Under the pieces are notes generated by a model that saw nothing but the letters and a program-made list of their open reading frames with translations, had not been told where the DNA came from and did not search any database. A program made the translations under genes and the position numbers. A DNA stretch of 6,308 nucleotides from CAYWLI01 sp964519535 (GTDB lineage Bacteria; Desulfobacterota; B13-G15; RBG-16-54-18). Positions 1-4,826 of the stretch are shown here, piece by piece. Positions within the stretch are counted from its first letter, which is position 1. Each line of letters opens with the position of its first letter. The stretch covers positions 1-6,308 of the forward strand of contig CAZFIR010000262.1 of NCBI GenBank assembly GCA_964519535.1, given 5' to 3'.

Positions 1-1
1 T

Positions 2-616
2 TTTGTTCCTAAAGGAGTCAGGCACGGGCCATTGACATACAAGGAATTCCGGCATCCGCATGTCCGTATCTCGATTCTACTGGGAACCGGCGAACGAAAG
101 ATAAATTCAGCCGAAACGCCAAAGCCGGAAAGGGAGGCCACAGACATAGACTATAAAAAATATCTTGTTAGAAAACCCGTTTATGAGGTGATTGCCGGTA
201 CTCCGGTTAAAAATCGTCAGGAGCCAGCTTCCATGACCTTTATGAATAGAAATCTGGTGCCGGAATGCAATATATACGTGGAAGGCGGCTGGGTGTGGGG
301 TATGCCTGATCCAAATCCCCATATTTTTAGACACGTACACCGTGATTTTGAAGAACTGGTCTTGCATTACGGCACTGATCATGAACATCCTGAAGAACTG
401 GGCGGTGAAATTGAATTTTCAGTAGGAGACCAACCGCTCAAGGTGGATAAAACCGCGATCGTATTTGTTCCCAAGGGAATTAGCCACGGCCCCCTGATCT
501 GGAAAAAATACAGCGCGCCGCATCTGGAGATGGCGATAGTGCCCGGCGCCGGTTCCCTGGCTGAAGCGGACCCGGGTGGACATCAGGAAAAAATGCAGAA
601 GGAAGGCAAGGACTGA
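2..616 (+). CDS. Two-domain (bicupin) protein, 5' end outside the window
   Basis: The reading frame is open from the first bases, so the TTG at 32 is not the start: the codons before it (2-31) read FVPKGVRHGP, the end of a cupin domain. The same motif returns 154 residues later as FVPKGISHGP, followed in both cases by an aromatic/Lys stretch and a PH-hydrophobic strand. The protein is therefore a tandem repeat of two cupin domains, the first mostly cut off. The second domain has a textbook motif 1, HVHRDFEELVLHYG (H-x-H-x3-E-x6-G, nt 332-373), and motif 2, PKGISH (P-x-G-x2-H), giving a His-His-Glu-His metal site. The first domain also keeps its motif 2 His. The C-terminus is short and charged. 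Substrate and reaction cannot be read from the sequence; cupins include dioxygenases, isomerases and binding proteins. It converges with the Tat cupin at 800-1456, which shares the GEIE-x3-G and P-x-G-x2-H layout and may be a distant relative. Confidence 0.85.
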   Translation, partial: FVPKGVRHGPLTYKEFRHPHVRISILLGTGERKINSAETPKPEREATDIDYKKYLVRKPVYEVIAGTPVKNRQEPASMTFMNRNLVPECNIYVEGGWVWGMPDPNPHIFRHVHRDFEELVLHYGTDHEHPEELGGEIEFSVGDQPLKVDKTAIVFVPKGISHGPLIWKKYSAPHLEMAIVPGAGSLAEADPGGHQEKMQKEGKD

Positions 617-683
617 GAGAATCTATTGCGGTAATTGATAGTGAGGCTCCTTGATGGGAAACGGCAGGCTTGTTTCTTATCAT

Positions 684-707
684 GGTTGATGATCAGTGTC
701 GTCAATC
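684..707. other. Hairpin in convergent intergenic region
   Basis: GGTTGATGA (684-692) pairs with TCGTCAATC (699-707) across a 6-nt loop, giving nine pairs of which two are G-T. No T-tract follows on either strand, so it is not a classical terminator. It may contribute to 3'-end stability of the bicupin transcript. Confidence 0.35.
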
Positions 708-733
708 AGGTGTATTCTATCTCTATCGAGCCC

Positions 734-764
734 ATGAGTCTCCGAATCCTGTTCGAAGACTCAT
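734..764. other. Long perfect-arm hairpin between convergent cupin genes
   Basis: ATGAGTCT (734-741) and AGACTCAT (757-764) form a perfect 8-bp stem. After one C/A mismatch, CGAA (743-746) pairs with TTCG (752-755) over a TCCTG loop. Symmetry and position between two converging genes suggest a transcript-end structure serving either strand, but no T-run follows on either side, so intrinsic termination is doubtful. Confidence 0.45.
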
Positions 765-781
765 AGACCCATTGAAAGGCT

Positions 782-814
782 TTCACTCACAGTGAAGATT
801 TATTTTATTTTAGG
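782..814 (+). terminator. Possible weak terminator of the bicupin gene
   Basis: TTCACT (782-787) and AGTGAA (791-796) form a 6-bp stem with a CAC loop, followed by a T-rich run (799-814) reading GATTTATTTTATTTT on the plus strand. The stem is AT-rich and the T-tract is interrupted, so strength is doubtful. The T-rich part overlaps the last codons and stop of the converging Tat cupin gene. Confidence 0.4.
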
Positions 815-1456
815 CGCGCCTTTAAATTCCATATAACCCATCGTCTGGTAAACTCCGTTGAAGTAGGGCGCCAGCTGAAGCGCGCTGAACATCATCGGCT
901 TGCCGAGTCTCTTGATGTCACAAGGGTTATGCTCCAGACCCGCAGGGATATAGAGAACCGTGGCCTCTGTGATGATGTGCCTTTCATACTCTTCACCCAT
1001 GAAGTACTCAATTTCTCCATCAAAGGAGCCCACGAGGTCCGGTAGCGTTGCACCCAGGAAGAACAGATATTCATCGGTATCATGGTGATGGGATTCCAAT
1101 TCCAGCCTGTATGGTTTTGTGAACATCTGCCAGCCCATGTTGATTTTTGCTCCGGGAAGATCGCTATCGCCTCGAAAATAGGCCTGGGGACCGGCGACCA
1201 CATCCGTGATGGAATTCTCCTTGAGCTGTGTGCTGAATAAACGGTCATACTTGCTGCCCGTAGTACCCTTGGGCCATGGTGGAGGATTTCTGAAAAAAGG
1301 CGAATCGGCCTTCTTCTCTTCCTGGGCAGCCGCCATAACGGGAGCGCCTAATGTCGCCAAAGCGCCGGCAATGGCCACTCCCGCCGCTCCTGCGGTCACG
1401 TCCTTAAAAAAGTCTCTTCTGCTTTTAGTTTCCTCATTGTCTTTAGGGGAACTCAT
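800..1456 (-). CDS. Tat-exported cupin-domain protein
   Basis: The protein has 218 residues. The N-terminus carries a twin-arginine signal: SRRDFFK at residues 12-18, a hydrophobic alanine-rich segment (about 20-41) and a plausible AxA cleavage site near residues 42-44 (AAA before QEE). It should therefore be exported folded, probably with its metal, to the periplasm. The mature part is one cupin domain. Motif 1 is HHHDTDEYLFFLG (H123, H125 and E129 as ligands, H124 extra) and motif 2 is PAGLEHN (H176). The start is well supported: ATG at 1456-1454 sits 5 nt after AAAGGAGA on the minus strand. A promoter with TTGACC and TATAGT spaced 17 nt lies about 60 nt upstream. It converges with the bicupin gene and diverges from the flavoprotein gene. 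The metal site is complete, but the substrate is unknown. A periplasmic enzyme or a metal/ligand-binding protein are both possible. Confidence 0.88.
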   Translation of the reverse strand: MSSPKDNEETKSRRDFFKDVTAGAAGVAIAGALATLGAPVMAAAQEEKKADSPFFRNPPPWPKGTTGSKYDRLFSTQLKENSITDVVAGPQAYFRGDSDLPGAKINMGWQMFTKPYRLELESHHHDTDEYLFFLGATLPDLVGSFDGEIEYFMGEEYERHIITEATVLYIPAGLEHNPCDIKRLGKPMMFSALQLAPYFNGVYQTMGYMEFKGAPKIK

Positions 1457-1493
1457 CGGTTTCTCCTTTCAATACATAGGGTTAATTTGGGCG

Positions 1494-1569
1494 ATAAGAC
1501 TTGGCTTTTTGGTTGATAACTATAGAGAGAATCAGATTGTTGGTCAAGGTAAAAGGAACCACAGTATCT
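1494..1569. repeat. Direct repeat copy 1 (promoter-bearing, about 75 bp)
   Basis: The first 56 nt align without gaps to 2411-2466 with 48 identities (counted by eye). The following 20 nt align to 2467-2484 with one 2-nt gap. The repeat contains the -35/-10 pair of the Tat cupin gene and continues past the predicted transcription start. It lies upstream of the flavoprotein gene, with copy 2 just downstream of it. Confidence 0.8.
1519..1547 (-). promoter_or_regulatory. Sigma70-type promoter of the Tat cupin gene
   Basis: On the minus strand a -35 box TTGACC (1547-1542) and a -10 box TATAGT (1524-1519) are separated by exactly 17 nt, each matching the consensus at five of six positions. The predicted start near 1512 leaves a leader of roughly 55 nt before the ATG. 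The whole promoter lies inside a segment that recurs at 2411-2484. Confidence 0.6.
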
Positions 1570-1621
1570 AAAGAGACGGGGAAAGGCACACCCCAAAAAA
1601 GTGAGTGAAAGGATAAAAAAC

Positions 1622-1732
1622 CGGTTTACGGTATAGGATTTTCGGTGTAGGGTAAGCCTTATTACAACAAATACCCTACACCGTGAAACATACACCATAG
1701 ACCGTACACCTTATATCTTAGGCCGTGTTAAA
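1622..1732. repeat. Heptad-periodic inverted repeat element
   Basis: From 1622 to 1656 the plus strand reads as 7-nt units resembling CGGTGTA. From 1677 to 1732 it reads as 7-nt units resembling the complement, TACACCN; units at 1677, 1691, 1698 and 1705 match best. In the middle CGGTGTAGGGTA (1643-1654) is the exact reverse complement of TACCCTACACCG (1672-1683), giving a perfect 12-bp stem over a 17-nt loop. The outer units extend the dyad imperfectly. It sits between the two divergent genes, ending about 25 nt before the flavoprotein ribosome-binding site. It could be a dispersed intergenic repeat, a protein-binding array or a transcript-end structure; I cannot tell which. Confidence 0.75.
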
Positions 1733-1754
1733 TTCCTTTTACCGTAATTATAAT

Positions 1755-1761
1755 AAGGAGG
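1755..1761 (+). promoter_or_regulatory. Ribosome-binding site of the flavoprotein gene
   Basis: AAGGAGG, a near-perfect Shine-Dalgarno sequence, lies 7 nt before the ATG at 1769 and fixes this start. Confidence 0.8.
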
Positions 1762-1768
1762 CATTCTC

Positions 1769-2383
1769 ATGAAAACACTCGTTATCTCCGGAAGCAGAAA
1801 TCCCGAAGGTAGAACCGCATCCTTGATAAATGCTTTATGCCGTGGAATTACAGCTGCAGGAAGTGATTCAGAAGTCATATACCTGCCGCAAATAGACATT
1901 GAACTCTGTAGACAATGTAATGATGATGGCTGGGGTATATGCAGAGAGGAGACAAAATGTATTATAGATGATGATTTCACGTCAGTTGTAGAAAAAATTG
2001 ATAACGCTGATGCAGTGGTATTCGCCAATCCTGTCTATTTCGGCGATCTCAGCGAAAGCTTGAAAGCCTTTCTTGACAGGTTTCGCAGGGTACGAACAAC
2101 AATTCCCAAAGAGCCATTACCAACAGGTGGCCCTCCCGGCCCTTTCAACAATGACAGTGGTGCCATTGCTGTTGGTTTATGCTATGCGGGGGGAAGCGGT
2201 AATGGAACAACCTCATGTTGTATGAACCTTGAAAAAATCCTGCAGATCTGCGGCTTTGATGTTGTGGATATGATACCGGTACGCCGTCAAAATCTTGAAG
2301 CTAAAATCAAGGTAATGGAACTTACCGGAGAATGGCTTACAACTGAACCGTCATCGTCAAAATGTGAATTAGAGCCTATTTAG
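1769..2383 (+). CDS. NADPH-dependent FMN reductase-type flavoprotein, possible Fe-S
   Basis: The protein has 204 residues and a flavodoxin-like fold. The first strand MKTLVISGS runs into a phosphate-binding loop GSRNPEGRT (8-16) typical of the FMN_red family. ANPVYFGDLSESLKAFLDR (86-104) matches the second FMN-contact segment and the conserved lysine/DR helix of that family. Between them, C47, C50, C58 and C64 form a C-x2-C-x7-C-x5-C cluster followed by IIDDDF. Related iron-sulfur flavoproteins carry a compact four-cysteine [4Fe-4S] motif at this place, so cluster binding is plausible but the spacing differs. C150-C151 are additional. The start ATG is 7 nt after AAGGAGG (1755-1761). It probably transfers electrons between NAD(P)H or ferredoxin and a small acceptor in the cytoplasm; the acceptor is unknown. 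It is transcribed alone, diverging from the Tat cupin and converging on the aldehyde dehydrogenase, and is framed by two copies of a 75-bp repeat. Confidence 0.87.
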   Translation: MKTLVISGSRNPEGRTASLINALCRGITAAGSDSEVIYLPQIDIELCRQCNDDGWGICREETKCIIDDDFTSVVEKIDNADAVVFANPVYFGDLSESLKAFLDRFRRVRTTIPKEPLPTGGPPGPFNNDSGAIAVGLCYAGGSGNGTTSCCMNLEKILQICGFDVVDMIPVRRQNLEAKIKVMELTGEWLTTEPSSSKCELEPI

Positions 2384-2410
2384 TGATCACACATATGGGT
2401 GGGTGAGTTG

Positions 2411-2484
2411 ACAAGACCTTGCTTTTTGGTTGAAACCTATAGAGAAAATCAGAATGTAGGTCAAGGAAAAAAACCGCAATATCT
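2411..2484. repeat. Direct repeat copy 2, with the promoter boxes kept
   Basis: This is the second copy of the 1494-1569 segment, in the same orientation and about 917 nt away. On the minus strand it keeps TTGACC (2464-2459) and TATAGG (2441-2436) with the same 17-nt spacing. If active, transcription would run leftward into the 3' end of the flavoprotein gene on the antisense strand. No gene begins in that direction nearby, so this copy may be a relic of a duplication. Confidence 0.78.
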
Positions 2485-2661
2485 GTGGTATTGGGCTGGT
2501 AGGAGACAAGTGCTTTTTCAGGGAGTCCTATTAAGATTGAAGCGAGTCTTTCGCAATTGCTAAGCCTGTACCTAATCGTTACCTATATCCGGAATGCACT
2601 GACAATGCAGAACTGTCGATAATCCCTTATCCAAGTTTCAGAATTACAGTAAGAAGCTATG
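2485..2661. other. Convergent intergenic region without clear terminator
   Basis: This is the remainder of the stretch between the flavoprotein and aldehyde dehydrogenase stops. The only structure noted is a small hairpin, GATAA (2618-2622) with TTATC (2627-2631), lacking a T-tract. I see no gene and no convincing intrinsic terminator for either neighbour. Confidence 0.4.
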
Positions 2662-4107
2662 TTAGGAATAGGATGTACAGATAAATTTCAGATCAGTATA
2701 TTCCTCCATACCGCATACGGAATCGGATTTTCCAACCCCGCTTTCTCTGACATTTCCGCCCCAAGGGAATTCAGGAGTCATCATTCTTGGCATGTTGATA
2801 AACACACTGTCAACACGCAGCTCATTAGTTATTTTCATTGCTTTGCTTCCATCTTCTGTCCATACGCCTGCGCAGAGTCCGTATTTTGAATCGTTCGCAA
2901 GTTTTATCACTTCTTCCTCTGAGGAGAATTTAAGAATGCATGCCGCAGGTCCGAAAATCTCCTCCCTTGCAATGGTCATATCATGGGTGCAGTCAGCTAC
3001 AACTGTAGGCATGAGAAAATAACCTTTGTCCAATGGAGGCGTTGAAGGTCTTGATCCGCCGTATACAATTCTGGCTCCCTGTTCTTTTGCTGTTTTTATG
3101 TAATATTCCACTTTCTCAAGCTGCTGAAGGCTAGCCATAGGGCCCATTGCTGTTTTCTCATCCCATGGTAATCCCACGTTTATTGTTTTTACTTCATTTA
3201 CAAATATTTCCACGAATTTATCATATACATTCTCATGCACATAATATCTTCCAGGTGTTGAGCAGTTCTGCGCGCTGTTGCCAAAATGTCTGCCTGCCTG
3301 TAGCTTAGCAGCTTTTTCAACATTCGCGTCTTCACAGACTATAACTGGATTATTCCCGCCGAGTTCCATAACGCACTTTTTAACTGTCTGGCTGGCTGTT
3401 CTGAGTATCACTTTTCCTGTATCGCTGGCGCCTGTGAAACGCACCATGTCGACTCCCGGATGTGTGGTAAGGGCATCACCGACGCTTCCTCCTGGTCCTG
3501 TTACCAGATTCATTACACCTTTGGGCATATTTGCTTTCTCAAGTATTTCTGTAAACTTAACTCCTAATATTGAACTAACACTTGCAGGTTTAAGTATACA
3601 TGTGTTTCCGGTGACAAGAGCCGGACCTATCATGCTGAGCATCATCATGAGAGGTACATTCCATGGCGTTATGACAGCACAAACTCCGATCGGAACTCTC
3701 TGAAGATAACCGACTGTATTGGGCATTGACTGTGGAAGGACCTGTCCCATCAATCCACGGCTTACGGATGCTATATACTCCAGCTGATCTACAGCAGCAG
3801 CAGCAAAGACTCTGGCAAGCATTACCGGTGTGCCGTGCTCATTGACTTCCAGATCAACTAGTTCTTCCGAGTGCTCTTTTACCAGAGCAGCAAAACGCAA
3901 AATTGCTTTTGCTCTGTCACTTTGCGTCATCTTTGACCATACAGAAAGCCCTAGGTTTGCAGCATTTACTGCTTTGTCTACATCCTCTTTACCGGCCAGA
4001 GGGACTCTTCCCAGTTCCTCGCCAGTACTCGGATTTACTGTAGCGAATGTCTTGCCTGATTCGGCATCTACCCATTCACCGTTAATAAACATTCTATATT
4101 TCTGCAC
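2662..4107 (-). CDS. NAD(P)-dependent aldehyde dehydrogenase
   Basis: The protein has 481 residues, the usual full length of the aldehyde dehydrogenase superfamily. In order it shows FINGEWVDAESGKTF near the N-terminus, TPWNVP with N150, ILKPAS with K173 of the cofactor pocket, the FTGASDTGK loop (224-232), the general base E248 in MELGGNNPV, the catalytic nucleophile C282 in NSAQNCSTPGR, EEIFGP (382-387) contacting the nicotinamide ribose, and the C-terminal PWGG/SGVGKSD segment. All catalytic residues are present. The usual GQxC before the nucleophile is AQNC here. It oxidises an aldehyde to a carboxylate in the cytoplasm; the substrate cannot be assigned. The start is a GTG placed 5 nt after GGAGG on the minus strand. 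The next in-frame ATG five codons later is too far from that site. A 32-codon ORF lies 132 nt upstream on the same strand, and the TRAP genes diverge from it. Confidence 0.95.
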   Translation of the reverse strand: MQKYRMFINGEWVDAESGKTFATVNPSTGEELGRVPLAGKEDVDKAVNAANLGLSVWSKMTQSDRAKAILRFAALVKEHSEELVDLEVNEHGTPVMLARVFAAAAVDQLEYIASVSRGLMGQVLPQSMPNTVGYLQRVPIGVCAVITPWNVPLMMMLSMIGPALVTGNTCILKPASVSSILGVKFTEILEKANMPKGVMNLVTGPGGSVGDALTTHPGVDMVRFTGASDTGKVILRTASQTVKKCVMELGGNNPVIVCEDANVEKAAKLQAGRHFGNSAQNCSTPGRYYVHENVYDKFVEIFVNEVKTINVGLPWDEKTAMGPMASLQQLEKVEYYIKTAKEQGARIVYGGSRPSTPPLDKGYFLMPTVVADCTHDMTIAREEIFGPAACILKFSSEEEVIKLANDSKYGLCAGVWTEDGSKAMKITNELRVDSVFINMPRMMTPEFPWGGNVRESGVGKSDSVCGMEEYTDLKFICTSYS

Positions 4108-4112
4108 TTAAT

Positions 4113-4117
4113 CCTCC
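4113..4117 (-). promoter_or_regulatory. Ribosome-binding site that decides the GTG start
   Basis: On the minus strand GGAGG (4117-4113) lies 5 nt before GTG (4107-4105). It would be about 20 nt from the first in-frame ATG, so GTG is the better start for the aldehyde dehydrogenase. Confidence 0.75.
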
Positions 4118-4163
4118 GAACCATTTTATCTTTGGGTTTTGATAAGAACTTAGGCTATTGTTT

Positions 4164-4247
4164 CCCCTGATTAACCTTCTCCTATAAAGGGGTGTATGGT
4201 TGTCTGTCCATACATCCCTGTTATTGAGGGGTATATTTATCAGGGAT
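4164..4247 (-). promoter_or_regulatory. Leader with three overlapping, mutually exclusive hairpins
   Basis: In minus-strand order, ATCCCTG (4247-4241, overlapping the small-ORF stop) can pair with CAGGGAT (4220-4214). GGGATGTATGG (4218-4208) can pair with CCATACACCCC (4199-4189), 10 pairs around one A/C mismatch. CCCCT (4192-4188) can pair with AGGGG (4168-4164). Neighbouring pairings share bases, so they exclude each other, as in leader-peptide attenuators. No strong T-tract follows any of them (only TTTAT after the second), so the mode of control, if any, is unclear. Confidence 0.4.
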
Positions 4248-4338
4248 TTTCTCTTGGTATATCCGCTTCCTTCATGCTGTCTGCCATTGTCCAGAAGTAG
4301 GCCTCACCCGTAAAAAGATGAAATACCGCTAAACTCAT
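4240..4338 (-). CDS. Small ORF of 32 codons upstream of the aldehyde dehydrogenase
   Basis: The predicted peptide has 32 residues, beginning MSLAVFHLFTGEAYFWTM and ending in a charged tail with KEAD and PREN. It is not recognised. Support comes from the ribosome-binding site: AAGGAGG (4350-4344) lies 5 nt before the ATG, among the best in the window. A promoter candidate and a palindrome also sit immediately upstream. The N-terminal half is hydrophobic and aromatic (two Trp/Tyr-rich turns) but too short and polar for a clear membrane helix. It ends with tandem stops TGA-TAA, so it is not the start of a frameshifted longer gene. It lies 132 nt before the aldehyde dehydrogenase on the same strand, probably in one transcript. 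It could be a small functional protein or a leader peptide. No amino acid is repeated in the manner of a biosynthetic attenuator peptide. Confidence 0.55.
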   Translation of the reverse strand: MSLAVFHLFTGEAYFWTMADSMKEADIPRENP

Positions 4339-4361
4339 TGTCTCCTCCTTATTTGCATTTA

Positions 4362-4371
4362 TGGCATGCCA
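4362..4371. promoter_or_regulatory. Palindromic operator candidate
   Basis: TGGCATGCCA is a perfect 10-bp palindrome. With flanking CATTT and AAATG it forms a longer near-palindrome broken by one inserted base. It covers the predicted minus-strand transcription start, between the -10 box and the ribosome-binding site of the small ORF, where a repressor would block initiation. Confidence 0.45.
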
Positions 4372-4401
4372 AATGTATGATTATAAAAGCAAATTTGTCA
4401 A
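4372..4401 (-). promoter_or_regulatory. Promoter candidate for small ORF and aldehyde dehydrogenase
   Basis: On the minus strand a perfect -35 box TTGACA (4401-4396) is followed after 18 nt by TACATT (4377-4372), four of six matches to the -10 consensus. The predicted start falls near 4366, about 28 nt before the small-ORF ATG. A perfect TATAAT also lies between them but only 10 nt from the -35 box. Confidence 0.45.
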
Positions 4402-4470
4402 GTAACTATGTTACCAAAATCCACCATCAAAATTCTTGATAAACAATAGTGACAAATGATTTTGGGAAAT

Positions 4471-4598
4471 CCCTGGGCACCAGCAAGGTGTTAGATGCAA
4501 GGCACCGAGGAGCGCCGACTGAGGCGTATAAACAATACGCCGCAAGGAGAAGCGATCGAAGGCAACACAGCAGATGACATCTTGATGGTAGATCAGGG
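4471..4598. repeat. Palindromic MITE-like element, 128 bp
   Basis: The ends are CCCTG (4471-4475) and CAGGG (4594-4598). The centre is a perfect stem GGCGTAT (4523-4529) with ATACGCC (4535-4541) over a 5-nt loop. Between them the arms pair imperfectly, for example ACCAGCAAGGTGT on the left against the complement of ACATCTTGATGGT on the right. It is more GC-rich than its surroundings and encodes nothing convincing. The shape fits a non-autonomous inverted-repeat element or a REP-like dispersed repeat. It separates the dehydrogenase control region from the TRAP control region. Confidence 0.6.
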
Positions 4599-4602
4599 TT
4601 AT

Positions 4603-4623
4603 CTCTTAATATTAGTATAAGAG
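4603..4623. promoter_or_regulatory. Dyad upstream of the TRAP promoter candidate
   Basis: CTCTTA (4603-4608) and TAAGAG (4618-4623) form a 6-bp inverted repeat with a 9-nt AT-rich spacer, centred about 45 nt before the -35 box at 4658. This would suit an activator or other regulator, but no regulator gene is in the window. Confidence 0.3.
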
Positions 4624-4657
4624 TCAGGTGGTCACAATGAATAAACAGCAAAAGAGG

Positions 4658-4686
4658 TTGACAATTTTTACCCTGTTAGCTAATAG
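4658..4686 (+). promoter_or_regulatory. Promoter candidate for the TRAP genes
   Basis: A perfect -35 box TTGACA (4658-4663) is followed after 17 nt by TAATAG, a poor -10 box. TAGAAT (4684-4689) is a better -10 match but 20 nt away. Either would give a leader of about 130 nt before the binding-protein gene. Confidence 0.4.
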
Positions 4687-4826
4687 AATCGAACGTCTGG
4701 TAAAGCCACAAGTCCATAGGAGGCTGTCCGAGAATAGAATTACTTTCCGAAATCAAGGCATGCGAAGAGAATTACCGCAGGTATATCGATAGCCCTTTAT
4801 TGCTACTTTCTGCTTAGGAGAGCATG

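Noticed and set aside
1453..1698. Minus-strand ORF of 81 codons upstream of the Tat cupin
   Set aside because: It spans the promoter, the direct repeat and the heptad element; its sequence follows those repeats and matches nothing.
1749..1754. Perfect TATAAT before the flavoprotein gene
   Set aside because: It abuts the ribosome-binding site, so a transcript starting from it would lose that site, and no -35 box lies 16-18 nt upstream.
3278..3703. Plus-strand ORFs opposite the aldehyde dehydrogenase
   Set aside because: These frames are antisense shadows of a gene with all catalytic motifs intact and have no ribosome-binding sites or family likeness.
4380..4385. Perfect minus-strand TATAAT near TTGACA
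   Set aside because: The spacing to the TTGACA box is only 10 nt and no other good -35 box is correctly placed; TACATT at 18 nt was preferred.
4427..4651. Minus-strand ORF of 74 codons
   Set aside because: It is an open frame across the palindromic element and its flanks, with a cysteine/leucine-rich composition, no ribosome-binding site and no family likeness.
4637..4792. Plus-strand ORF of 51 codons ahead of the TRAP binding protein
   Set aside because: It has only a weak AGGTGG ahead of the ATG, a very basic unrecognised sequence, and the best TRAP -35 box lies inside it. Translation evidence would be needed to accept it.
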